From NCBI RefSeq assembly GCF_004522235.1, contig NZ_SDLT01000005.1, positions 1-64,000 on the forward strand: a stretch of 64,000 bases of DNA, in the 5' to 3' direction. This DNA comes from Amycolatopsis nivea. GTDB lineage: Bacteria > Actinomycetota > Actinomycetes > Mycobacteriales > Pseudonocardiaceae. The notes under the pieces are model-generated. The model had not been told where the DNA came from. It worked only from the letters and a program-made list of their open reading frames with translations, and searched no databases. This document shows positions 48,430-56,985 of the stretch, in pieces. Both the position numbers and the translations under genes were made by a program. The first letter of the stretch is position 1. Each line of letters begins with the position of its first letter.

Positions 48430-49186
48430 CCCCGCGTCGCACCAGCTCGAACGACAGCACGGCAGCGGCGGCGGAGACGTTCAGTGATTCGACGTCGCCG
48501 GGCATCGGGATGGACAACCACTCAGTCACCAGGTCGGCAACTGCCTCGCCGACGCCTTCGGTTTCGCCGCCCAGCACGAAGGCCGAGCGCTGCGGCAGCT
48601 CCGCGTCGAATACCGAGGTCGACGCTGAGGCACCGAGTGCGAACAGGCTGTATCCGGCTTCCACCAGCATTTCCGCCGCCTCGCGCGCCGATCCGCAGCG
48701 CAGTACCGGTGCCCGGAAGGCAACGCCCGCTGAGGATTTCACCACCATCGGATCCAGTGCGGCGACGCCCCGGCGCGGCACGATTACGCCCGACAGGCCG
48801 GCGGCCGTCGCGGTGCGCAGGATCATTCCGACGTTGGCCGGCGTAGTGATGCCGTCCAGGAGCAGCAGCCGAGCGGGTGGGCGGCGGTCGTCGAGGGCCG
48901 CGGCGAGGGCGCGCATTCGCGGCGCGACGACGTCGGCCAGTACGCCCTGGTCTTGTTTTCCGTTGCCGGCCAGCACTTTCACCCGGTGTGCGCTCGCTCG
49001 CTGCACGGGCACCCCGGCGGCTTTCGCGGCGCGCTGGATTTCCGCGGCGGCGGGGCCGCGTGCGGTGTCGGCGAGGATCACCTTGTCCACGCGCAGATCC
49101 GGATCGCCCAGCGCCTCCAGCACGGGTTTGCGCCCGTAGACGGTCAGGAAGCGGTCTTTCGGCGAACCCGCCAGCTCATCACCCAC
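48422..49186 (-). CDS. TrmH/SpoU-family RNA 2'-O-methyltransferase
   Basis: The 254-aa protein has an N-terminal L30e-like substrate domain (FLTVYGRKPVLEALGDPDLRVDKVIL, HDQG-like KQDQGVLADVVAP). The SPOUT knot motifs follow: DGITTPANVGMILRTATAAG, FVLGGETEGVGE and IPMPGDVESLNVSAAAAVL. It should 2'-O-methylate a ribose in tRNA or rRNA using SAM. GTG 49186 gives the family length; ATG 49222 would overlap the divergent acyltransferase start, so the start remains open. Confidence 0.87.
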   Translation of the reverse strand: MGDELAGSPKDRFLTVYGRKPVLEALGDPDLRVDKVILADTARGPAAAEIQRAAKAAGVPVQRASAHRVKVLAGNGKQDQGVLADVVAPRMRALAAALDDRRPPARLLLLDGITTPANVGMILRTATAAGLSGVIVPRRGVAALDPMVVKSSAGVAFRAPVLRCGSAREAAEMLVEAGYSLFALGASASTSVFDAELPQRSAFVLGGETEGVGEAVADLVTEWLSIPMPGDVESLNVSAAAAVLSFELVRRGVN

Positions 49187-49220
49187 ACCGGCCAGTCTCG
49201 CATTGTGTAAGGATCGGCTC

Positions 49221-50618
49221 ATGCCCGACCGCCTGTCCGCGCTGGACGCCTCGTTCCTGTACGTCGAGGACCAGACGACGCCGATGCACGTCGGGGGTGT
49301 GGCGATCTTCGAACGGCCGTCGTCCGGGTTCACCTACGAGCAGGTCCTCGACCTCGTCGCCGCGCGGCTGGCGTTCCTGCCCCGCTACCGCCAGCGCGTG
49401 CTCGGCGTGCCGGGGCACCTCGCGCGCCCGGTGTGGGTGGACGACGTCGACTTCGACCTGAACTACCACGTCCGCCGCTCCGCGCTGCCCCAGCCGGGCA
49501 GCGACGACCAGCTGTTCGACCTGGTCGCGCGGCTGATGTCGCGCCGGCTCGCGCCGGAACGCCCGTTGTGGGAGGCGTATTTCGTCGAGGGGCTGGCCGG
49601 TGACCGGGTCGCGATGGTGACGAAAACGCACCAGTCCGTTGTGGACGGTGTCGGCACGATCGACCTCGGCCAGCTCATCCTCGACGAGACTCCCGAACCG
49701 CCCGAGCCGTTCGAGGACATGTGGGCGCCGCGGCGCGAGCCCAGCCGTGCGCAGCTGGTGCTCGACGCGATGAGCGAGACCGTGCAACGGCCCGGCGAGC
49801 TGATCGAAAACGTGCGCTCCATCGCCGGTGACGCGGTGACCACGGTGAGCAAGGCCGTCGAGACGCTCGGTGGCGTCGCGGCGACGATCACCCGACCCGC
49901 GCCGCCCGGGCCGTTGAACGTCCGGGTCTCCGGCGGCCGCGTGTTCTCGGTCGTGCGCACGCGGCTGGAGGATTTCCGCAAGATCCGCGCGGACCACGGG
50001 GGCACGGTCAACGACGTCATCCTCGCCGCGATCACCGGTGCGCTGCGGGAATGGCTGCTGTCGCGCGGGGAGCACCTCACGCCGACCGAGACCGTGCGCG
50101 CGCTCGTGCCGATGGCGGTCACCGACGCCGAAACGGCCGAGTTCGCGACTCCTGCGCTGGTCGGCAACGAGGTCGCGGCCTACCTGATCGACCTGCCGGT
50201 CGGCGAGCCGAGCGCGGTGCTGCGGCTGCAGCACATCGGCCACGCGATGGCCGAGCACCTGAATTCGGGAAGATCGGTGGCCGCGCGCGGGTTGCTGAAG
50301 GTGAGCGGGTTCGCACCGGCGACGCTGCATTCGCTCGGCGCTCGGGCGGGCGGATCGCTGTCCGGGCGGATTTTCAACCTGATGATCACGAATTCGCCGG
50401 GGCCGCAGGTGCCGATGTATGCCGGAGAGGCGAGACTGGTGGAGATGTTCCCGGTGATGCCGCTGATGCGCACGCAGGCGCTGGCGATCGGGGTCACCTC
50501 CTACCACGGCGGTGTCTACTTCGGACTCAACGGCGACCGCAAGGCCGCGTTCGACGTCGGGCTGCTCGGCGGGATGATCGAAGAAGCACTGGAAGAGCTG
50601 AAGGGTGCGCACTGGTGA
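49221..50618 (+). CDS. Wax ester synthase/diacylglycerol acyltransferase family protein
   Basis: The 465-aa protein starts MPDRLSALDASFLYVEDQTTPMH, typical of WS/DGAT enzymes that make triacylglycerol or wax esters from acyl-CoA. The active-site motif HHxxxDG reads HQSVVDG (His137 to Gly143): the second His is Gln. A related HQ form is, as I recall, found in mycobacterial Tgs3, which lies at the same map position. The C-terminal ITNSPGPQVPMYAGEARLVEMFPVMPL is intact. Activity may be altered. The next gene overlaps its stop (GTGA). Confidence 0.88.
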   Translation: MPDRLSALDASFLYVEDQTTPMHVGGVAIFERPSSGFTYEQVLDLVAARLAFLPRYRQRVLGVPGHLARPVWVDDVDFDLNYHVRRSALPQPGSDDQLFDLVARLMSRRLAPERPLWEAYFVEGLAGDRVAMVTKTHQSVVDGVGTIDLGQLILDETPEPPEPFEDMWAPRREPSRAQLVLDAMSETVQRPGELIENVRSIAGDAVTTVSKAVETLGGVAATITRPAPPGPLNVRVSGGRVFSVVRTRLEDFRKIRADHGGTVNDVILAAITGALREWLLSRGEHLTPTETVRALVPMAVTDAETAEFATPALVGNEVAAYLIDLPVGEPSAVLRLQHIGHAMAEHLNSGRSVAARGLLKVSGFAPATLHSLGARAGGSLSGRIFNLMITNSPGPQVPMYAGEARLVEMFPVMPLMRTQALAIGVTSYHGGVYFGLNGDRKAAFDVGLLGGMIEEALEELKGAHW

Positions 50619-51106
50619 GGGTTTATCTGCCTGCGACGATCGCGATGCTGCGCGACCTGGAGGCCAATGGCGAGTTCCGCGCTCGCAGCGGCACCGGTTT
50701 CGCGCTGACGCCCGCCCTGCGCGAGGCGTACGCGAGCGGTTCCGACGAGGAACTGGAATACGCGGCGTTGCTGGACGCGGCCCGTGCGTCGCTGCGCCTG
50801 ATCGCCGCTGAGGAAAAGGCCGAACCGCGGCGGGCCGTGGTCTCGGTGGACGTCGACGACGCGACGCTGCGGCCGGACCTGGACGCGGCCGTCGTGCGCC
50901 TCGCGGGTCCGGTGCCGAAGTCCCAGATCGCGGCGATCCACGTGGACTCGGCCGAGGCCGAGGAAGCGGTGGCCGCCGCGGCGGCGGTGATCGACGCCGC
51001 TGACCTCGGCGACGAGGACGCTGAGTTCACCCTCGGCGACGCCGAAGACCACGAGCTGGCCTGGTACGCGCTGCAGGAGCTGCCCTTCCTGCTCGAACTG
51101 CTTTAG
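50615..51106 (+). CDS. Conserved hypothetical protein (Rv3231c-like, DUF6912)
   Basis: The 163-aa protein starts VRVYLPATIAMLRDLEANGEF and is rich in Ala, Asp and Glu. It ends with DAEDHELAWYALQELPFLLELL. In mycobacteria a homologue also follows the tgs3 region. It is translationally coupled to the acyltransferase by a GTGA overlap. Function unknown; no catalytic motif is visible. Confidence 0.78.
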   Translation: MRVYLPATIAMLRDLEANGEFRARSGTGFALTPALREAYASGSDEELEYAALLDAARASLRLIAAEEKAEPRRAVVSVDVDDATLRPDLDAAVVRLAGPVPKSQIAAIHVDSAEAEEAVAAAAAVIDAADLGDEDAEFTLGDAEDHELAWYALQELPFLLELL

Positions 51107-51110
51107 CGGT

Positions 51111-51161
51111 CCGTGAAGGACTCCTTGCGGGAATCAGATTCCCGGAAGGAGCCCTTCACGG
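51111..51161. repeat. CAG-loop palindromic repeat
   Basis: 24-bp arms with two mismatches (51111-51134 with 51138-51161) enclose the loop CAG. The core GGGAATCAGATTCCC equals that at 146-160. It lies exactly between two convergent genes, 5 bp from each stop. Confidence 0.85.
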
Positions 51162-51165
51162 CACG

Positions 51166-51963
51166 TCAGCCGCCGGTGAGGACGCCGATCTCCGCCGGGG
51201 CGGGGGCGTTCACGGTGACCGGGGAGTTCCAGTCCGTGTAGTGCGCCTTGACCGTGGCGACGCCGGTCTGCCCGGTGGCTTGCATGACCGGCGTCAGGTC
51301 CAGGACCAGCTGCATCGGCCGGTGCTGCGGGTCCAGCCAAAGGTCGAACGGGACCGTCTTGCCGCGGTCGCCGAGCCGGGTCAGTGCTTCGGCGGGAAGC
51401 CCACCGGGCAGTTCCGAGCCGAGTTTCCCCAGGTCGACGGTCAGGCGATAGTGCTCGGCCGAGGCTCCGTCGAGGGTGGTTTGCTCGCTGGACGCCACGG
51501 TTCCCGCCGTGCGGACCTGCGCCAGGGTGCGCGCCGGGTCGTTCTGCTCGGCCAGTTGCGCCAGGCTTCCGCCCAGCACCTGCGAGAGCGGATCGGTGCC
51601 GTCCGGCGACACCTTCACCCACGCTTTGTGGTCGCTGACCTGGTCTCGCGCGCTTTCCGGCACCTTCGCGTACAGCGTCTTGTCCACCAGGCGCAGTTCG
51701 ATCGGCTCGCCGACGTAGTCCGTCGTCATCGAGAGCGACGTTCCAGCGGGGTCGAATTTCGCCTGGCCCTGGCCGTGGGACACGAGGGTGCCGGTGGTGA
51801 CGTCAGCGGTGAACTTCGCGGTGTGCCCGGCCAAGGTCGCGGCCGAAGCGGCGTCCGCGAGCGCGCGGGCGTCGGTGAAGCGTTGCGGTTCCGGGGTGCT
51901 GGAACAACCCGCCGAGGCGATCGCCAGCAGCGCGGCGACACCCGCCACGGCCGTCCTGCGCAT
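51166..51963 (-). CDS. Lipoprotein of LppX/LprG-like fold, paralogue 1
   Basis: The 265-aa protein has a lipobox (ASAGC, Cys20). The mature domain matches the two neighbouring paralogues in order: FTDARALADAAS, a beta strand GEPIELRLVDKTLYAKVP, WVKVSPDGTDPLSQVLGG, HYRLTVDLGKL, and VPFDLWLDPQHRPMQLVLDL. The fold suggests binding or transport of a lipid at the cell surface, as LppX/LprG do in mycobacteria. It probably has its own promoter, since a terminator lies between it and paralogue 2 upstream. Confidence 0.82.
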   Translation of the reverse strand: MRRTAVAGVAALLAIASAGCSSTPEPQRFTDARALADAASAATLAGHTAKFTADVTTGTLVSHGQGQAKFDPAGTSLSMTTDYVGEPIELRLVDKTLYAKVPESARDQVSDHKAWVKVSPDGTDPLSQVLGGSLAQLAEQNDPARTLAQVRTAGTVASSEQTTLDGASAEHYRLTVDLGKLGSELPGGLPAEALTRLGDRGKTVPFDLWLDPQHRPMQLVLDLTPVMQATGQTGVATVKAHYTDWNSPVTVNAPAPAEIGVLTGG

Positions 51964-52062
51964 CCGAAAACCCTCTCTGACCGGCCGTAAAGTGCCTCAA
52001 GCCAAGCACAACGGGCGGGTCCGCCCCGTTCGGGGGAACGCGTGCTACCGGCAGTAGCGCAC

Positions 52063-52099
52063 AAAAAACGGGCCCCGAGCCGGAGTGGCTCGGGGCCCG
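52063..52099 (-). terminator. Intrinsic terminator after lipoprotein paralogue 2
   Basis: A perfect 13-bp stem (52069-52081 with 52087-52099) closes the loop GGAGT and, on the minus strand, runs into six U residues. Confidence 0.92.
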
Positions 52100-52115
52100 C
52101 GAAGAGCGGCGGGGG

Positions 52116-53012
52116 TCAGCGCCCCATCTTCTTCATGAGCTCGCCGAAGTCGGTGACCTGGTCGGCGGGCGGCGCGGTCACGTCGACCGGCTTGCCCCAG
52201 TCGCTGTACTTGACGTCGATCTTGCCGCCGGCCGCGGCCGCGGCGGGCGAGCCGGTCGAGGCGCCGAGCTGCTTCATCATTTCCGTCTGGTCCATGGTGA
52301 TCTGCACCGGAAGCTGGTCCTTGTCGATCCAGATCTCGGCCGGGATCTGGATGCTCTTGCCCTCGAGCATCTTCTTCATCTGGGTCTTCACTTCTTCGGG
52401 CATGCCCTTGGCGTAGGTCTCCATGGACTTGCTGACGTCCAGCTCCACCTTGTAGTGGTTGACCTTCTCGCCGTTCAGGTCGACCTGGTCGGCCGAGACG
52501 ATCCGGCCCGCCTTCGAGACCTGGTCGAGGATCTGGGTCGGGTCGCTCTGCTGGGTCGACTGCGACATCATCTTGCTGAACGACTGCGACATCGGGTCGG
52601 TGGCGTCCGGCGAGATCTTCAGCCACGGCTTGTCGCTGCCGAACTGCTTGGACTGCGAGGCCGGGACCTTCATGTAGAGGGTCTTGTCGACGTAGCGCAT
52701 TTCGGTGGGGCCCTGCGGGCTGTCCATCGTCATGGCCATGGCCGAGTTCTCGCCGTCGAAGCGCATCGAGCCTTCGGCCTTCTGGCCCATCATTTCCATC
52801 GTCATCTTCGCCGACTTGGCCTTCTCCGTGCCCTGCTTGGCCGCGTCGGCCAGCTTCAGCGCGTCGCTGAACGGCGACGCCAGGCCGGACCCGCCGTCCT
52901 TGGACTGCCCGGCCGGGGACGCGGTGCCGTTCTCGGCGCTCGAGCCGCAGCCCGTCAGCACCAGCGCCAGCGCCGCACCTGCGGCGACAGCGAACGTCGT
53001 GGTCTTGCGCAT
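52116..53012 (-). CDS. Lipoprotein of LppX/LprG-like fold, paralogue 2
   Basis: The 298-aa protein has lipobox VLTGC (about residue 22) and a Gly/Ser-rich linker. The repeated family motifs are EMRYVDKTLYMKVP, PWLKISPDATDPMSQSF, NHYKVELDVSK and IPAEIWIDKDQLPVQITMD. The body is unusually Met-rich (MTMEMMGQK, SMRFDGENSAMAMTMD). ATG 53012 follows GGGGAG; an upstream in-frame ATG is less likely. It ends at a strong terminator. Confidence 0.85.
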   Translation of the reverse strand: MRKTTTFAVAAGAALALVLTGCGSSAENGTASPAGQSKDGGSGLASPFSDALKLADAAKQGTEKAKSAKMTMEMMGQKAEGSMRFDGENSAMAMTMDSPQGPTEMRYVDKTLYMKVPASQSKQFGSDKPWLKISPDATDPMSQSFSKMMSQSTQQSDPTQILDQVSKAGRIVSADQVDLNGEKVNHYKVELDVSKSMETYAKGMPEEVKTQMKKMLEGKSIQIPAEIWIDKDQLPVQITMDQTEMMKQLGASTGSPAAAAAGGKIDVKYSDWGKPVDVTAPPADQVTDFGELMKKMGR

Positions 53013-53130
53013 GGTTCTCCCCCTAGGAAGGAATCGGTCTTTCACCTGCGTTGCCGCCGGCTGCCTTCGCGGCCGCGTCCTTGCGGTCCGGCGCGCGGGG
53101 CGACTCCGCGAGGTTGCTTCTGAGACGCCG

Positions 53131-53159
53131 TCCGGCGGGAAAAGGTTCCCTCCGCCGGA
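53131..53159 (-). terminator. Weak hairpin after lipoprotein paralogue 3
   Basis: TCCGGCGG (53131-53138) pairs with CCGCCGGA (53152-53159) across a 13-nt loop, 20 nt past the stop on the minus strand. There is no U-run. Confidence 0.35.
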
Positions 53160-53178
53160 GAGGTTTTTCCGGTTTACC

Positions 53179-53970
53179 TTATCCGCCCAGGTTGTCCACC
53201 AGATCCGCGGCCGGGGCCGCGACCTCGACCGGAGTGCCCCAGCGGCGGTACTGGACGGTCAGCACCGAGCCGGTCAGATCGGGGTCGAACCGGGCCATGG
53301 GCCGTTCGTCCAGGACGACCTTGACCGGTCGCTGATAGTCGTCGAGCCACAGGTCGAGCGGGATCCGCACCCCCTTCCCGGACAAGCGCGTCCGGATCCG
53401 GTACTGCGATTCGTCGGAGATGAATCCGATCAGATGGTCCGCGACACGCTCGAAATCGAGCCGCACGCGGTAGTGCGTGAGCTTGCGGCCGTCGAGTTCG
53501 ACTGGCTCGGACCCGGTCAGTTCGCCGCCTCGGACGAGCTGGTCGACGGTGCGCAGCGGGTCGGTCTGCTCGGCGGTTTGCTCCGCGAGCTTCCAGAACG
53601 CCCTGGAGTACAGGTCGGCGGCGAGTGGGAAGACCCGGATCCACCGAGTGCCGGAGTCGGCCTGTGCGGTGGGCGGTTTGACGAAGACCGTCTCGCTGGC
53701 CATGCGCAGTTCGGCCCCGTTGGTCATGCGCAGGTCGACCGCGGTGTGCGGGCCGTTGTAGAGAAGGCCGACCTCGACGTCGGCCGTTCCTTTGCCGCTC
53801 TCTTCGGACATGGTCAGCCGCACCGTGCCGGTCTTCCCGAGGCTCTGGCGGACAGCCGCGGCGAGCGACCCGAGATCGGTGAACGGGCCCGCCGTCGATG
53901 GCGCGGGCGCGCCGCACCCAGCCAGCGCGAGCGCGGCGCAAACGGCCGCGGCGCCAACGCGGAGCCGCAT
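53179..53970 (-). CDS. Lipoprotein of LppX/LprG-like fold, paralogue 3
   Basis: The 263-aa protein has lipobox ALAGC (Cys19). It shares with paralogues 1 and 2 the order FTDLGSLAAAVRQSL, AELRMASETVFVKPP, THYRVRLDFERV, IPLDLWLDDYQRPVKVVLDE and VLTVQYRRWGTPVEV. It is the most divergent of the three. The three genes are consecutive on the same strand, indicating local tandem duplication. Confidence 0.82.
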   Translation of the reverse strand: MRLRVGAAAVCAALALAGCGAPAPSTAGPFTDLGSLAAAVRQSLGKTGTVRLTMSEESGKGTADVEVGLLYNGPHTAVDLRMTNGAELRMASETVFVKPPTAQADSGTRWIRVFPLAADLYSRAFWKLAEQTAEQTDPLRTVDQLVRGGELTGSEPVELDGRKLTHYRVRLDFERVADHLIGFISDESQYRIRTRLSGKGVRIPLDLWLDDYQRPVKVVLDERPMARFDPDLTGSVLTVQYRRWGTPVEVAAPAADLVDNLGG

Positions 53971-54042
53971 GGATATCCCCCTGGACTTGGAAGCTGTCGC
54001 ACTCCGTATCGGCGGCCGACGCCAGGGGTTACGCCGTTCAGG

Positions 54043-55110
54043 TCACGATTCGGTGCGGATGTCCCCGCCGCCCGAACGCGACACCAGGAGCCTGCGCAGC
54101 GACGCCAGCCGTTCCGCTCCGGCGTTTCCGTCGGCGACCACGTCGTCCAGCGCGCAGTCCGGGTCCTCGGGCGGGCCGAGGTGGCCGCAGTTCGGCGGGC
54201 ATTCCTCGGCGGCCGCGGCGAATTCCTCGAAGGCGTTCACGATGTCGTCCGCGGTCACGTGCGCGAGCCCGAACGACCGGACGCCGGGGGTGTCGACCAC
54301 CCAGCCGCCGCCCGCCAGCGGCAGCGCCACCGCGGCGACCGAGGTGTGCCGTCCCTTGCCGACCGAGCTGACGTCGCCGGTCGCCAGTTCGGCGGCGGGC
54401 ACCAGGCGGTTGACCAATGTCGACTTGCCGACTCCGGAGTGTCCGACGAGGGCGGTGATCCGGCCGGCGAGGCGTTCGCGCAGGCCCTCGGGCTCCTCGT
54501 CGTGCCGGGTGACGATGGCCGGGACGTCGAGCCCCGCGTAGCCGGCGAGCAGCGAATCCGGGCTGGCGAGGTCGGCTTTCGTCAGGCACAGCACGGGTTC
54601 CAGGCCGCCCGCGTAGCACGCGACGAGGCAGCGGTCGATGAATCCGGGCCGGGGAAGGGGATCGGCCAGCGAGGTGACGATCAGCAGCTGCGCGGCGTTG
54701 GCGACGACCACCCGTTCGTACGGGTCGGTGTCGTCGGCGGTGCGGCGCAGCACGCTGGTGCGCTCGTCGACGCGGACGATCCGGGCGAGCGTGTCCGGCC
54801 GTCCGGACACATCGCCGACCAGCGCGACCATGTCCCCGACGACCACCGAGACCCGACCCATTTCGCGGGCTCGCATGGCCATCACGACGCGATCCGGATC
54901 GGCGTCGACCGCGCACGTCCAGCGGCCGCGGTCCTTGCCGATCACCATCGCGGTGACCGCGTCGGCGTGCTCGGGCCTGCGCTTGCTGCGTGGCCTGGTG
55001 CCCTTGCCGGGACGCACCCGCACGTCGGATTCGTCCAGCCGCCTCCAGTCGCCTCGCCCCAAGCCGCCCACGTCCTCCCGGTCGCCCTTTGCCTGGTCGA
55101 ATGATCCCAT
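54043..55110 (-). CDS. rsgA: Ribosome small-subunit-dependent GTPase RsgA
   Basis: RsgA checks late 30S maturation. The 355-aa protein has an OB fold (VSVVVGDMVALVGDVSG) and a circularly permuted GTPase: G4 LTKADL precedes G1 GHSGVGKSTLVN and G3 DTPGVRSFG. A C-terminal zinc site follows with CPPNCGHLGPPEDPDC. The N-terminus (RVRPGKGTRPRSKRRPEH) is basic, as in actinobacterial homologues. ATG 55110 is chosen. It is divergent from the SRAP gene. Confidence 0.92.
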   Translation of the reverse strand: MGSFDQAKGDREDVGGLGRGDWRRLDESDVRVRPGKGTRPRSKRRPEHADAVTAMVIGKDRGRWTCAVDADPDRVVMAMRAREMGRVSVVVGDMVALVGDVSGRPDTLARIVRVDERTSVLRRTADDTDPYERVVVANAAQLLIVTSLADPLPRPGFIDRCLVACYAGGLEPVLCLTKADLASPDSLLAGYAGLDVPAIVTRHDEEPEGLRERLAGRITALVGHSGVGKSTLVNRLVPAAELATGDVSSVGKGRHTSVAAVALPLAGGGWVVDTPGVRSFGLAHVTADDIVNAFEEFAAAAEECPPNCGHLGPPEDPDCALDDVVADGNAGAERLASLRRLLVSRSGGGDIRTES

Positions 55111-55174
55111 GCCGGTCGCGCCGGGCCCGGTTTGCGTGCGACGATGGCGTTCGAGGCACCCCGAGGAGGTTGGC

Positions 55175-55930
55175 ATGTGCGGCCGTTACGCCGCGACGAA
55201 AGACCCGGCGAAGCTGGTCGAGGAGTTCGCCGCGGTCGACCTGACCGAGGGCCGGGCGCGAGTGGACCACAACGTCGCGCCGACCAAGAACGTCGTGACC
55301 GTGGTGCAGCGGCACCCCCGCGACGCCGAGGGGCTCGTTCTCGAGGACGAACCGGCGGAGCGCTCGCTGCGGATCATGCGGTGGGGCCTGGTTCCGTTCT
55401 GGGCCAAGGATCCTTCGGCGGGTTCGCGGATGATCAACACGCGTGCGGAAACCGCGAAGGAGAAGCCCGCGTTCAAGCGCGCGCTGGCGTCGCGGCGCTG
55501 CCTGGTTCCCGCCGACGGCTGGTTCGAGTGGCGGCGCACGGGCAAGGAGAAGGAGCCGTTCTACATGACGGATCCCTCCGGGAAATCGCTCGCTTTCGGC
55601 GGAATCTGGGAAAGCTGGCGGCCGAAGGACGACGCGGACGCCGAACCGCTGATCACCTTCTCGATCCTGACGACGGACGCCGCGGGGCAGCTCACCGACG
55701 TCCACCACCGGATGCCGCTGATCGTGCCGCACGAGAACTGGGCGGGCTGGCTCGACCCGGACCGGTCCGAAGTGGACGAACTGATGGTGCCGACGTCGCC
55801 CTCGGTCGTCGAATCGCTGGAGCTGCGGCCGGTGTCGAGCCTGGTGAACAACGTCCGCAACAACGGCCCGGAACTCTTGCGGCGCACGGAAACCGAACAG
55901 TCCGTCGACTCGCTGTTCGACCTGTCATGA
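55175..55930 (+). CDS. SRAP (YedK/HMCES) abasic-site DNA-protein crosslink protein
   Basis: The 251-aa protein begins MCGRYAA, placing the catalytic Cys2 at the N-terminus after Met removal. WGLVPFWAKD, NTRAETAKEKPAFKRAL, CLVPADGWFEW and the HHRMPLIV His are all present. SRAP proteins shield abasic sites in single-stranded DNA by forming a thiazolidine link. ATG follows GAGGAGG. Its stop overlaps the next start (ATGA). Confidence 0.92.
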   Translation: MCGRYAATKDPAKLVEEFAAVDLTEGRARVDHNVAPTKNVVTVVQRHPRDAEGLVLEDEPAERSLRIMRWGLVPFWAKDPSAGSRMINTRAETAKEKPAFKRALASRRCLVPADGWFEWRRTGKEKEPFYMTDPSGKSLAFGGIWESWRPKDDADAEPLITFSILTTDAAGQLTDVHHRMPLIVPHENWAGWLDPDRSEVDELMVPTSPSVVESLELRPVSSLVNNVRNNGPELLRRTETEQSVDSLFDLS

Positions 55931-56535
55931 CCACGCTCGAGATCGACACCGAGCACGGGGTCGCGCGAGCCGAGCTGCATTGCGCGCCCGACGGCGACGC
56001 GGTGCTCCTGCTCGGCCACGGCGCGGGCGGCGGCATCGGGGCGAAGGACCTCGTCGCGGTAGCTCGCGCGGCCACCAAGGTCGGAGTGCACGTGGCGCTG
56101 GTGGAACAGCCGTACCGCGTGGCAGGGCGGCGCGCGCCCGCTCCGGCGAAGCAACTGGACACGGCGTGGCTCACGGTGGCGGACGAGGTGTCCGCCCGTT
56201 TCGACGATTTGCCGCTGATCTTCGGCGGCCGCTCGTCGGGTGCGCGAGTGGCCTGCCGGACGGCTTCGGCCGGGCAGGCGGTCGCGGTGCTGTGCTTGGC
56301 GTTCCCGGAGCATCCGCCGGGGAAGCCGGAGAAGTCGCGGCAAGCGGAACTGGACGCGGTCGAGGTGCCCGCGCTGGTGATACAGGGGGAGCGCGATCCG
56401 TTCGGCCGTCCGGAACCCGCGCCGCACCACGAGATCGTCGTAGTGGCGGGAGACCACGCCCTGTCGAGCGACCTGGACGCGCTCGCCCGCGCGGCGGCGG
56501 AGTGGCTGGTAAGGATCGTCCGGCCGCATTCGTGA
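55927..56535 (+). CDS. KANL3/Tex30-like alpha/beta hydrolase
   Basis: The 202-aa protein has an oxyanion-type LLLGHGAGGGI and the nucleophile elbow GRSSGARVA. The acid-containing VPALVIQGERDPFG and the final His in VAGDHALS complete the triad layout of the small dienelactone-hydrolase-like group. It is coupled to the SRAP gene by ATGA. Its 3' 260 bp exist again, decayed, at 61481-61740. Substrate unknown. Confidence 0.85.
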   Translation: MTTLEIDTEHGVARAELHCAPDGDAVLLLGHGAGGGIGAKDLVAVARAATKVGVHVALVEQPYRVAGRRAPAPAKQLDTAWLTVADEVSARFDDLPLIFGGRSSGARVACRTASAGQAVAVLCLAFPEHPPGKPEKSRQAELDAVEVPALVIQGERDPFGRPEPAPHHEIVVVAGDHALSSDLDALARAAAEWLVRIVRPHS

Positions 56536-56643
56536 CGGCGGCGCTCCTTCAGACAGCGATCTGTCAGCGTTCCGAAAGCGGTGTGGTTTTCGCTGTCCGT
56601 ACGGCCGCACGCGGGGGCGGCCGACGGACGAAGGGGGCAGGTC

Positions 56644-56976
56644 GTGCCGGACGGGTATTCGGTGGACCTCGAAGGGTTCAAACAATCGCTGACTGATCAT
56701 CTGGACCCGGCGGTCGAGCATTTCGCCGCCGGCGCCGACGCGGTGCGCCCGCTCCGCGACCTCGACATGGCCGGCCTGCTCGGTGCCGACCAGGCTGGTC
56801 TCAACGTGGCCTTCGCGGTGCGGGCGACCGGCGTGCACAAGCTGATCTCGCAGTCCCAGGACCAGCTGCGGGATTCGCTGCGCGGACTGGACGACGCATT
56901 GTGGGAGGCGTACCGCGTCTATTCGAGCACCGAGCAGGCGCACACCGACCGGCTGCACGGAATCGGCAAGGGCTGA
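56644..56976 (+). CDS. WXG100-like small helical protein
   Basis: The 110-aa protein starts VPDGYSVDLEGFKQSLTDHLD and is mostly helical with a central turn. A helix DDALWEAYRVYSSTEQAHTDRL carries Trp. Size, helix pattern and pairing with the next gene resemble actinomycete type VII secretion targets, but the canonical WXG turn is not clear. GTG 56644 follows a G-rich ribosome-binding site. 9 bp separate it from the next gene. Confidence 0.68.
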   Translation: MPDGYSVDLEGFKQSLTDHLDPAVEHFAAGADAVRPLRDLDMAGLLGADQAGLNVAFAVRATGVHKLISQSQDQLRDSLRGLDDALWEAYRVYSSTEQAHTDRLHGIGKG

Positions 56977-56985
56977 GGGGGAGCG

